DNA of 64,000 bases from Poseidonibacter parvus (GTDB lineage Bacteria > Campylobacterota > Campylobacteria > Campylobacterales > Arcobacteraceae), in contig NZ_CP019070.1 in assembly GCF_001956695.1 (NCBI RefSeq), forward strand, positions 558,001 through 622,000, written 5' to 3'. This document shows positions 37,131 through 45,535 of this stretch, piece by piece. Position 1 is the first letter of the stretch; each line of letters opens with the position of its first letter. The notes under the pieces are model-generated. The model ran no database searches and was not told where the DNA came from. It worked only from the letters and a program-made list of their open reading frames with translations. Position numbers and translations under genes: made by a program.

Positions 37131-38063
37131 TTATTGTTGATTTTGTTGTTGAGTTTGTATATTAATTAGTTCTTTTTCTTCTTTTCTTACATCAACCATA
37201 ACTGTTAATTTACTATTTCCACTACTGTATACTACACCTTTTAAAGGTGAAATATCATTGTAATCTCTTCCTGAACCTAAAAGTATATGTTGATCTGTCG
37301 GAATAAGATTATTTGTAGGATCAAACTCTACCCATCCTGCATTTGGTATATATATACTAAACCATGCATGAGAAGCATCAGCTCCAAAAAGTTTTTTCTC
37401 ACCCTTTGCTGGTAATGTTTCTATGTAACCACTCATATATTTAGCAGGCAAGCCTATTGTTCTTAGTGCAGATATTGCAAATTGTGCAAAATCTTGGCAT
37501 ACCCCTTTTTTTGCTTCAAAGATTTTTTCAATGGGTGTAGTTATATCACTAAAGCCTGAAACAAATTTAAAATCTGTAAAAATACGTTGCATAAATTCTT
37601 GAGTAGCTTCGAAAACATCTCTATTTTTTTGAAAAGATACTAAAGCATATTCTTTTATTTTTAAAGATGCTCTTGGAATTAAATCAGATTCAAATAGATA
37701 TTGCTTTGCATGTAAATCATCAATATTAAACTTTGATAAACGATCAATTGAAGCTCCATATGTTAGGCTATTTTTTTTAATATTTTCAATATATTCTCTT
37801 CTTTGTTCAGGATATAATTCTATTTTAGATTTTCCAATAACACTAAGTGATGTATGAGGTTCTCTTATTAACATGTAAGTATTTGTATTTCCAAACATAT
37901 CAATAAACTCTTTTGAATCGTAAACTTCAGGTGATATCTGCATTGTAAAGTCGATTACCCTTTGATAGTTTGTACTTTTAGGTTTAAGTCTGGCAATATT
38001 ATGACTAAAAGAAACACTATCTTGATATCTAAATTCTGTCTTATGATAAATATTATAAACCAT
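37131..38063 (-). CDS. Transglutaminase-like cysteine peptidase family protein
   Basis: A 310-residue protein with the bacterial transglutaminase N-terminal beta region (1-100) and a transglutaminase/protease core. The triad is visible as Cys189 (KKGVCQDFAQF), His232 (DASHAWFSIY) and Asp248 (VEFDPTNN). No signal peptide is seen, so it should act in the cytoplasm. It could cleave or exchange amide or peptide bonds, opposing or completing the ligase encoded upstream. It is the last gene of a three-gene operon, 2 bases after the fused ATP-grasp gene. The C-terminus ends in a Gln-rich tail. Confidence 0.9.
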   Translation of the reverse strand: MVYNIYHKTEFRYQDSVSFSHNIARLKPKSTNYQRVIDFTMQISPEVYDSKEFIDMFGNTNTYMLIREPHTSLSVIGKSKIELYPEQRREYIENIKKNSLTYGASIDRLSKFNIDDLHAKQYLFESDLIPRASLKIKEYALVSFQKNRDVFEATQEFMQRIFTDFKFVSGFSDITTPIEKIFEAKKGVCQDFAQFAISALRTIGLPAKYMSGYIETLPAKGEKKLFGADASHAWFSIYIPNAGWVEFDPTNNLIPTDQHILLGSGRDYNDISPLKGVVYSSGNSKLTVMVDVRKEEKELINIQTQQQNQQ

Positions 38064-38065
38064 TG

Positions 38066-40564
38066 TTACTCGTCATTATGTGAAAAATAAGTATTTGAAA
38101 ACTCATTCGAGCACTCTAAAAATAAATCTGATAACGAAGATAATTTCTTATCTAATTGCACATATATTCCTTCTTCTTCTTTAATTTCCATTAAAGTTTG
38201 TAAATTCATTGATTTTAATAGTTCTTGTGCTTTTAACATAGCTTTTTCGTATGAAGTAAAATCTTTTTTGGCCTTTGGTAATTCCTTAAACTCTTTTAGA
38301 AGATTTTCAGTCATATAGGTTAAAGATTTTGGAAATTGTGGATTTAGTATTAAAAAATCTACAACATTTTCTAATGTTAATGAGCTTTTATAATGTGCTC
38401 TATAAGCATTAAAGCTACCTAATGAAGTTAATATTCCTTCTAAAACATCATATCCAATTGATTTATCAAGTTTTAAACATAAAATAGACCTAGCTTTTGA
38501 AATCAGATGTAATGAATCTTCAATTTTATAACCAATATCGTATAGTATTAAACCTTGTTCTTTAAAGATACTTTCTTTTACTAGTTCTTTATACGCCATC
38601 ATATAAATAAGAAACTTATCAAGTTCACTTGCCATTGACATAGATGAATCATTTTTTTTGTTTATAAATTTATTCCAACTTTTTTGCATTTCTTCAAAAA
38701 GTTTCCAAGATTCTAATGTTAAAAGATCTTTAATATTAACATTAGTATTTGCAAGCATCATTACCGTTGATGCTAAAGAACCAGCTCTATACATATCCTT
38801 AATTACAGATGTAATTTCTTTAATTGGATTAATATTTTGAACTTTTTCATTATCAGCGTTAATAAAACCTGGATAAGTCATTGTCATATGTGTTAATGCA
38901 TTTTGTAATATTATTTGAGATTCATTTGAAGTTAATACTTCATTTCTATAGAAATTTGTAATCTTCTTGATTATATGTAAAATTAATCTAGAAGTAGAAA
39001 TAGACCTAGAAAGATATCTTCCTAACCAAAAAAGATTTTCAGCTTTTAATGTAGAAATTTCATCAATTGAAGTTTCAATATATGGCGTGTGAGTTAGTGA
39101 ATTGATTTGACTTAAAGGAATATCATCTTTTCCTAATATCCATAAATCTTTACTAATTCCACCTTTTCTTTTTGATGAAGTAAGTAAGTTTTCTTTATTT
39201 TCTGAAATTCTTACAAGTCCACCATTCATTACAGAATAATCTTCATCTTTTTTTAAACAAAAAGTTCTAATCACGGCATTTCGTGGTTCAATTTTTCCTT
39301 CTGTATAGTAAGGTACCGTTGAGAATTCTATTTCTTCTTGAGCAACATATTGATGTGGGTTTTGAATAAGAAGATTAATAAGATTTTTTTTCTCATCTTT
39401 AGATAATTTTCTTCCAAAATATACTTTTATATTATTTGGTATATCAATTTTTTTGATAATTAGTTTGTCAAAATGTTCTAAAACAAAATCAAGTTCTTTT
39501 TTTTGTCCACACCACCAAGTTGCAATTTGAGGAAGTATTAAATCTTCTTTTAAAAAGTATTGACAAATTTTTTTCATAAAAGGATTAAGTCCAATATTTT
39601 CAGCAACTGCACTTCCTATTGGATTTATCATATTAAGATTATCTTCTCTTAATGCTTCTACAAGTCCAGCAACACCAAGTCTAGAATCATTTCTTAACTC
39701 AAGTGGATCTGAGTATCTATCATCAACTCTTCTTAAAAGTGTATTGATTTTTTTAAGGCCACTTAAACTTTTTAGCCATACTGTGTTATTTTTTACAAGT
39801 AAATCTTGGCCTTGAACCATATTTAATTCTAAAAAATTACTAAGGTATGCATGTTCAAAATATGTTTCATTGTAAGGTCCAGGAGTTAACAACGCAGCAG
39901 ATGAAATATCACCTTTTGTTAGTTTTTTTAATAAGTCTTTAAACTCTTGTATAAATGATGCTAATTTTTTTGTTTCAATACTAGGATATAAATCTTGAGC
40001 AACAACATTCATTGTTAATCTATTTTCAATAGCATAGCCTAATCCAGATGGTGCTTGTGTTTTATCACTAACAACCCACATTTTACCATTTGGACCTCTT
40101 GCAATATCAGCAGCATAAAAGTAAAGATTAAAATCTTCTTTACTTCCAAAATCAAAAACTTCAGTTGTAAAACCTTTGTACCCATAGATAACTTCTGCAG
40201 GTACAATGTTGTTTTTTATAAGTTTTTGTTCTGAATATAGGTCTTTAATAATTAAATTAAAAAGCTTTGCTCTTTGTTGAAGACCTTTTTTAACTATTTT
40301 CCATTCTTCTTCTTCAATAACAAAAGGAATTGGATCTAAGCTCCAAGAACGGTTCTTAGGTCCATCATGGTCATCATAGATATTATATGTTACACCATTA
40401 TCTTGAAGATGCCAATCAATTTCACTTTGTTTATCTTCTAAAGTATGTAATCCAGCATTTTCAATATCAGATACAACTTCTTTCCAACAATCCCTTATGT
40501 TATCCTTGTCATCATGCATTTCATCAAATAATGACTCAGAAACATAAGTATCAAATATGCTCAT
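38066..40564 (-). CDS. Circularly permuted type 2 ATP-grasp fused to alpha-E domain
   Basis: An 832-residue fusion. Residues ~60-480 form the ATP-grasp part: TYNIYDDHDGP, DKTQAPSGLGYAIENR, LLTPGPYNETYFEHAYL, LRRVDDRYSDP, YVAQEEIEFS and KGGISKDLWIL. Residues ~515-820 form the alpha-E part, starting AENLFWLGRYLSRSIST. These motifs match the long fused subfamily as I know it, so the differences from the 35053 protein are subfamily features, not decay. The start codon directly abuts the stop of the upstream transglutaminase gene and the next gene begins 2 bases after its stop, so the three gene products are probably made together. Confidence 0.9.
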   Translation of the reverse strand: MSIFDTYVSESLFDEMHDDKDNIRDCWKEVVSDIENAGLHTLEDKQSEIDWHLQDNGVTYNIYDDHDGPKNRSWSLDPIPFVIEEEEWKIVKKGLQQRAKLFNLIIKDLYSEQKLIKNNIVPAEVIYGYKGFTTEVFDFGSKEDFNLYFYAADIARGPNGKMWVVSDKTQAPSGLGYAIENRLTMNVVAQDLYPSIETKKLASFIQEFKDLLKKLTKGDISSAALLTPGPYNETYFEHAYLSNFLELNMVQGQDLLVKNNTVWLKSLSGLKKINTLLRRVDDRYSDPLELRNDSRLGVAGLVEALREDNLNMINPIGSAVAENIGLNPFMKKICQYFLKEDLILPQIATWWCGQKKELDFVLEHFDKLIIKKIDIPNNIKVYFGRKLSKDEKKNLINLLIQNPHQYVAQEEIEFSTVPYYTEGKIEPRNAVIRTFCLKKDEDYSVMNGGLVRISENKENLLTSSKRKGGISKDLWILGKDDIPLSQINSLTHTPYIETSIDEISTLKAENLFWLGRYLSRSISTSRLILHIIKKITNFYRNEVLTSNESQIILQNALTHMTMTYPGFINADNEKVQNINPIKEITSVIKDMYRAGSLASTVMMLANTNVNIKDLLTLESWKLFEEMQKSWNKFINKKNDSSMSMASELDKFLIYMMAYKELVKESIFKEQGLILYDIGYKIEDSLHLISKARSILCLKLDKSIGYDVLEGILTSLGSFNAYRAHYKSSLTLENVVDFLILNPQFPKSLTYMTENLLKEFKELPKAKKDFTSYEKAMLKAQELLKSMNLQTLMEIKEEEGIYVQLDKKLSSLSDLFLECSNEFSNTYFSHNDE

Positions 40565-43500
40565 TTATTGCTTTGCCCACTTTCTTCTTAAATCTAATGT
40601 ATTTGGATATTCTAAACTTACAGGAATTTCTTGGAAAAGGAATTTCTCATTATTAAGTTTATCTTTTAAAACTACTGCTCTTTTAGCGCCATTTATTTCT
40701 ACTAAGTTTTTTTGTACACTTGAAGAAGAAATATGTTCTATTTCTCCTTGTGTATGATTAAATGGTTGGAATCTATTAATTCTTCTTGATTCTGCTTCAC
40801 CTGCATTAATTGGGAAAGTTTCATAAGTTCTTCCACCTGGATGTGATACATGATATGTCATTCCACCAATTGATCTTTCATTCCATTTATCAACAATATC
40901 GAATGTAAGTGGCGTATCAACACCAATTGTAGGATGTAATGCTGACCAAGGTTGCCATGCTTTATATTTAACACCTGCAACAAATTCACCTTCAACTCCA
41001 GTAGGGCTTAAAGGAATTACAACTGAATTACAAGTAAGAATATATCTTTCAGGAACAAAATTATTTACTTTAATTTGAACTCTTTCTAATGATGAATCAA
41101 CATATCTAGATGTTCCTTGAGAACCACTTTCTTCTCCAAGTACATGCCAAGGCTCAATTGCAGCCCTAAGCTCTAGATGTACATTTTCAACTGTAGCCAT
41201 TCCATATAGAGGGAATCTAAATTCAAAGAAAGGATCAAACCAATCAAGATTAAAGTCATAACCTTCATTATTTAAAAACTCAACAATATCTTTCATATCT
41301 TCTTTTACATAATGCTCTAATAAAAACTTATCATGAAGCTGTGTATTCCATCTTACTAGCTTATGAGTATATGGTTTTTTCCAGAACAATGAAACTAATG
41401 TTCTAATTAGTAAATTCTGCATTAGTGCCATTTTAGGATGTGGAGGCATATCAAAACCACGTAGTTCTAAAATACCAAGTCTTCCTGTACTTGAATCTGG
41501 TGAATAAAGCTTATCTATACAAAATTCAGAACGATGAGTATTTCCTGTAATATCAGTTAACATATGACGGAATAGTCTATCAGTTAACCAGAAAGGTACG
41601 TCTTCACCTACTGGAATTTGAGAAAATGCAATTTCTAATTCATAAAGATTTTCTAATCTTCCTTCATCAACACGAGGTGCTTGAGATGTTGGACCTATAA
41701 AAGCTCCTGAGAAAAGGTAAGATAAACCAGGGTGATGTTGCCAAAATGTAATAAAGCTTCTAAGAACTTCAGGACGTCTAAGTAATGGACTGTCTTCTGG
41801 TCTCATTGCTCCAATTGTAACGTGATTTCCACCACCTGTTCCTGTATGTTTTCCATCAAGCATAAACTTCTCTGTTCCAAGTCTAGATTCTCTTGCATCA
41901 TTATAAAGTGTAAATAAATTTGATGTTAAATCTTTCCATGTATTTACAGGTTGAATATTTACTTCAATTACACCTGGATCTGGAGTAACTTTTATAGTTT
42001 CTAAACGTAAATCATGAGCTGGTTCATACCCTTCTAGAACTATTTTTATTTTAAGTTTTCTAGCAACTGCTTCAATTGAAGCAATTAAATCTAAAAATGC
42101 TTCTGTATGATTTAAAGGTGGTAAGAATATATAAAGCTTACCATCTCTTACTTCAACATTTAATCCTGTTCTAATAAATGTATCTTCTGGATTATTTTTA
42201 TTTTTTTTATTTCCTGCATCTTGAGCACGTTTTTCTGCTTTTTTCAAAAACTTCTTAAGTTTTGGTGCTTTTGCAAAAAGATCTGGCTCAAAATGTAAAG
42301 GTAATTCATTTTCAGGATTTTCAATAAGAGAATCCATAGGTAATCTAAGTCCTAAAGGTGAATCACCAGGAATTAAGAAAATCTTATCCCGTCTAAATGT
42401 CCAATAAGAAGTCATCCATTCACTTTCAGCATAGTTTAAAGGTAAGATATAACCAACAGGTTTACTTAAACCTTGACTAAGAACTCTTGCAATAGTTTTT
42501 CTTTCAATTGAATTATCAATATCATATTCAGCTGAATCAATATCAATTGGTAATTCAGCTTCTTTCATAATATAATGAATAGGATCTTCGTAAGCTGGAA
42601 GTATAGTTTTATCAGATACTTTTAAAGTAAGTGCTAAATATTCAATAAATTTTTTAGCATCATCATTTGTGTATTCATATGTTTCATTCATATTTGCAAA
42701 TAAATCTGGGTTTTTCCAAATTTTCTTACCATCTTTTCTCCAAATAATTGAAGTTTGCCATCTAGGAACTGGTTCACCTGGATACCATTTCCCTTGTGCG
42801 TAATGAAGCATTCCACCTTTACCAAAAGAGCTTAAAAGTCTTCTTGACAATTTATCTGCTAATTCTCTTTTTAAAGGACCATCAGCAGCTGTGTTCCACT
42901 GCTCAGATTCCATATCATCAATAGATACAAAAGTAGGTTCTCCACCCATTGATAATCTTACATCATTTTTTTGAAGTTCATCATCAACTTTATAACCTAA
43001 AGAATTTATTGCATCCCATTGGTCATCTCTGTATGGTTTTGTAACTCTTGGAGATTCAAAGACTCTTGTTACAGTATTTGAAAAATCAAACTCTGTTTCA
43101 CATTTATCACTTAAACCTTCAATTGCATGAGCACTTTCATAATGTGCAGTACATGCAAGTGGTATATGACCTTCACCTGCAAATAATCCACTAGTAGAAT
43201 CAAGTCCTACCCATCCAGCACCTGGAAGATAAACTTCTGTCCAAGCATGTAAGTCTGTAAAGTCTTCTTCAGGACCACTAGGACCATCAAGAGATTTTTC
43301 ATCTTGTTTTAATTGAACTAAGTAACCTGATACAAATCTTGCTGCAAGACCTAAACTTCTTAATACTTGAACAAATAACCAGGCATAATCTCTACAGCTT
43401 CCAAGTTTTTTATCAAGAGTAGTCTCACAATCTTGTACACCAGCTTCTAAACGAACTGTATAATCTAAATATTTATATATTTCTGTATTTAAATAAACAA

Positions 43501-43933
43501 GGTAGTCATTAATTTTACATTCTTTTAAATCAAGTGATTTAACGAATTTCTTAAGCTCTTTCCCACTTTCCGTAACTTCAAAATATGGTTTTAGTTCTGC
43601 TTTCAATTCAGGTTTATATTCAAAAGGAAATTGCTCAGCATATTCTTCAACAAAAAAGTCAAAAGGATTAATTGAGATTAAGTCTGCAATAACTTCTACA
43701 TCAATTCCAAACTCTTTTACTTTTTCAGGGAAAACAACTCTTGCTAAATAATTCCCATAAGCATCTTGTTGCCAATTAATAAAATGATTCTCAGGAGTTA
43801 TCTTCATTGAGTAAGCATCAATTGGTGTTCTACTATGAGGTGCTGGTCTCAACCTAATTGTGTGTGGTGAAAGAGAGATATACTTATCGTATTTATAATG
43901 TGTTTTATGAGATAGGACTACTTTTAATGACAT
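40565..43933 (-). CDS. Transglutaminase-like protein with C-terminal DUF2126 (putative amidoligase)
   Basis: A 1122-residue protein. The N-terminal ~300 residues are a transglutaminase-like unit with Cys180 (KLGSCRDYAW), His229 (TDLHAWTEV) and Asp245 (VGLDSTSG). The remaining ~800 residues are DUF2126 (COG4196), described in Pfam as a putative amidoligase. Its conserved stretches include SMGGEPTFVSIDD, GKWYPGEPVPRW, HTGTGGGNHVTIG and LRGFDMPPHP. One chain thus combines a likely amide-cleaving domain and a likely amide-forming domain. No signal peptide is visible. It heads the three-gene operon running to 37131. Confidence 0.9.
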   Translation of the reverse strand: MSLKVVLSHKTHYKYDKYISLSPHTIRLRPAPHSRTPIDAYSMKITPENHFINWQQDAYGNYLARVVFPEKVKEFGIDVEVIADLISINPFDFFVEEYAEQFPFEYKPELKAELKPYFEVTESGKELKKFVKSLDLKECKINDYLVYLNTEIYKYLDYTVRLEAGVQDCETTLDKKLGSCRDYAWLFVQVLRSLGLAARFVSGYLVQLKQDEKSLDGPSGPEEDFTDLHAWTEVYLPGAGWVGLDSTSGLFAGEGHIPLACTAHYESAHAIEGLSDKCETEFDFSNTVTRVFESPRVTKPYRDDQWDAINSLGYKVDDELQKNDVRLSMGGEPTFVSIDDMESEQWNTAADGPLKRELADKLSRRLLSSFGKGGMLHYAQGKWYPGEPVPRWQTSIIWRKDGKKIWKNPDLFANMNETYEYTNDDAKKFIEYLALTLKVSDKTILPAYEDPIHYIMKEAELPIDIDSAEYDIDNSIERKTIARVLSQGLSKPVGYILPLNYAESEWMTSYWTFRRDKIFLIPGDSPLGLRLPMDSLIENPENELPLHFEPDLFAKAPKLKKFLKKAEKRAQDAGNKKNKNNPEDTFIRTGLNVEVRDGKLYIFLPPLNHTEAFLDLIASIEAVARKLKIKIVLEGYEPAHDLRLETIKVTPDPGVIEVNIQPVNTWKDLTSNLFTLYNDARESRLGTEKFMLDGKHTGTGGGNHVTIGAMRPEDSPLLRRPEVLRSFITFWQHHPGLSYLFSGAFIGPTSQAPRVDEGRLENLYELEIAFSQIPVGEDVPFWLTDRLFRHMLTDITGNTHRSEFCIDKLYSPDSSTGRLGILELRGFDMPPHPKMALMQNLLIRTLVSLFWKKPYTHKLVRWNTQLHDKFLLEHYVKEDMKDIVEFLNNEGYDFNLDWFDPFFEFRFPLYGMATVENVHLELRAAIEPWHVLGEESGSQGTSRYVDSSLERVQIKVNNFVPERYILTCNSVVIPLSPTGVEGEFVAGVKYKAWQPWSALHPTIGVDTPLTFDIVDKWNERSIGGMTYHVSHPGGRTYETFPINAGEAESRRINRFQPFNHTQGEIEHISSSSVQKNLVEINGAKRAVVLKDKLNNEKFLFQEIPVSLEYPNTLDLRRKWAKQ

Positions 43934-43993
43934 TTTTTTTCCTTAATAGATTAATTAATAAATATAAAATTATAACATTTAATTTTATGTCAG

Positions 43994-44047
43994 TTTTGTC
44001 TATACTTAAATATTCAATATAGACAAAAAACTTGTAAACTTGTTTAC
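43994..44047. promoter_or_regulatory. Paired inverted repeats upstream of the transglutaminase operon
   Basis: An 11-bp perfect inverted repeat (43994-44004 with 44018-44028, 13-base spacer) is followed by a second dyad, GTAAAC-TT-GTTTAC, at 44034-44047. Both lie 60-115 bases before the start codon of the DUF2126 gene. No T tract follows the first repeat on the minus strand, so it is not an obvious terminator for the 44130 gene. Operator or leader-RNA roles are possible. Confidence 0.35.
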
Positions 44048-44129
44048 TATTTTAACTTTAATTATAACATTGTAACACTTATAGGAGACTACAAGTTTCT
44101 AAAAATCAAATTTACTTCTTGATAGATAT

Positions 44130-44981
44130 CTAACATTGTGTAACCCATACTCCAACATCAAGATTAGATTTTGCATCACCTGCAAATGAGCCAGATATTG
44201 GAGGAACAGCATGTGCAAGCCTAGATACTGCAACTGGAATATGATCTTTCCCAACTAAATCTCCAATTGTAGGATCAAAACCTTTCCATCCAACCCCTGG
44301 CAAATAAACCTCTGCCCAAGCATGTGTAGAGCCTATTTGTTCAGACATAAGTGGTGCATAAAGATAACCACTTACAAATCGTGTTGCTAATCCTAGACAT
44401 CTAACAGCTTCCATAAACAAAAATGCAAAATCACGACAAGAACCTGAATTTAAACTTAATGTTTCTTTAATACTTTGAACACCAGTTTCTTCTCTGATGT
44501 TATATACTAATGAGCTATAGATATATTTTGTTATTTTTTGAAGAAGTGTATATGTTTGAATTTCTTCATCATATTTCCAGATATTGAAAATCCAATTATT
44601 TAATAATTGTCTAGTTTCTTCATCTGGTAAAACTCTATAAGGTGATAATAGAAACTTGTCATCTTCTTTATAGTCAAATGGGTAAGTAATAGCATAGTCT
44701 GAAACTATAAAATCCAATGGTGATATATTATATTGTTGAAGTATTACTTCACTTTCAATAAGAAGTTGTTGTGTAATATGATTAAAGTTTGCTACTGCAA
44801 CTGAGTTGTTTTCAATATCTCTGTGCCACAATATCTTAGTTTCGGGTGTACATTTTAATGTAAAGGATTCTATTCTTAGTTCATAATCTTCTCTTGGACG
44901 TAAAAGTAAATGATGAGTTCCTAAGTCTACTCTTTCTGTATAATTATAGTAAGTACGATGAACTATTTTATATCGTTGCAT
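44130..44981 (-). CDS. Transglutaminase-like cysteine peptidase family protein
   Basis: A 283-residue protein with the same two-part fold as the other transglutaminases of the cluster. Its triad is Cys182 (NSGSCRDFAFLF), His220 (GSTHAWAEVYLPG) and Asp236 (KGFDPTIG). It resembles the N-terminal domain of the DUF2126 protein (SCRDxA, RFVSGYL, HAWxEVYLPGxGW) more than it does the 37131 protein. It is separated from the operon by 196 bases, so it may be transcribed on its own or with it. No signal peptide is seen. Confidence 0.9.
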   Translation of the reverse strand: MQRYKIVHRTYYNYTERVDLGTHHLLLRPREDYELRIESFTLKCTPETKILWHRDIENNSVAVANFNHITQQLLIESEVILQQYNISPLDFIVSDYAITYPFDYKEDDKFLLSPYRVLPDEETRQLLNNWIFNIWKYDEEIQTYTLLQKITKYIYSSLVYNIREETGVQSIKETLSLNSGSCRDFAFLFMEAVRCLGLATRFVSGYLYAPLMSEQIGSTHAWAEVYLPGVGWKGFDPTIGDLVGKDHIPVAVSRLAHAVPPISGSFAGDAKSNLDVGVWVTQC

Positions 44982-45226
44982 ATTAATATCCTAATACAGA
45001 GTTATTATAAAGTTAAAGTGCTAGTTATATATAAAAAGCTGTACATATCTTAGCAAATTTTTTGAAGTAATTAATTAACATCTGTTTATTTTATAGTATA
45101 TATGTAGAATAATTTAGTTTTAAAGAAGTATAAATAAGAGTTTATTTAAAAGACTCTTATTCATAAATTAAACCTATTTTTAATACAATACGATTTAATG
45201 AGATAAATATATAGGAATTATAAATT

Positions 45227-45535
45227 ATGGAAAATATTGAAGTATTAGTGTTATTAGATGTAAGTGGTTTAGAAGATGAAGAAAAATTAAATAAATTTTT
45301 AAAAAGAAAAAGTTTTAAAGTAGTAGAGGGTGAAAAGAATGTTTATACATCAACATCAACTACAACTTTAGTTACAACAAAAGCATTCATCTTACAAATG
45401 TTCAAAGAAGGTTTAGAAAAAGCAGGGTTTAGTGATGCAAATTTAATCTTTTTATTAAATGAAACACCTTATCCAGCATATTACTATGATAAAATAACAA
45501 AAGAATTCGAACTTTCAAAAGAAGAAAATCAGTAG
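45227..45535 (+). CDS. Small conserved-looking protein coupled to mfd, unknown function
   Basis: A 102-residue acidic protein that I do not recognise. It has a beta/alpha pattern (VLVLLDVSGLEDEEKLNKFL, TTKAFILQMFKEGLEKAGF, ANLIFLLNETPYPAYY) and no membrane segment. Codon use fits the genome. An AGGA site lies about 11 bases before the ATG. Its TAG stop overlaps the GTG start of mfd (TAGTG), so it is translationally coupled and probably produced together with Mfd. A link to DNA repair is only inferred from position. Confidence 0.75.
   Translation: MENIEVLVLLDVSGLEDEEKLNKFLKRKSFKVVEGEKNVYTSTSTTTLVTTKAFILQMFKEGLEKAGFSDANLIFLLNETPYPAYYYDKITKEFELSKEENQ

Noticed and set aside
38066-40564. Degenerate ATP-grasp in the fused protein, because the GNGVADD and EAGGYG motifs are missing
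   Set aside because: The differing blocks match the long fused subfamily, so this is a subtype difference and not decay.
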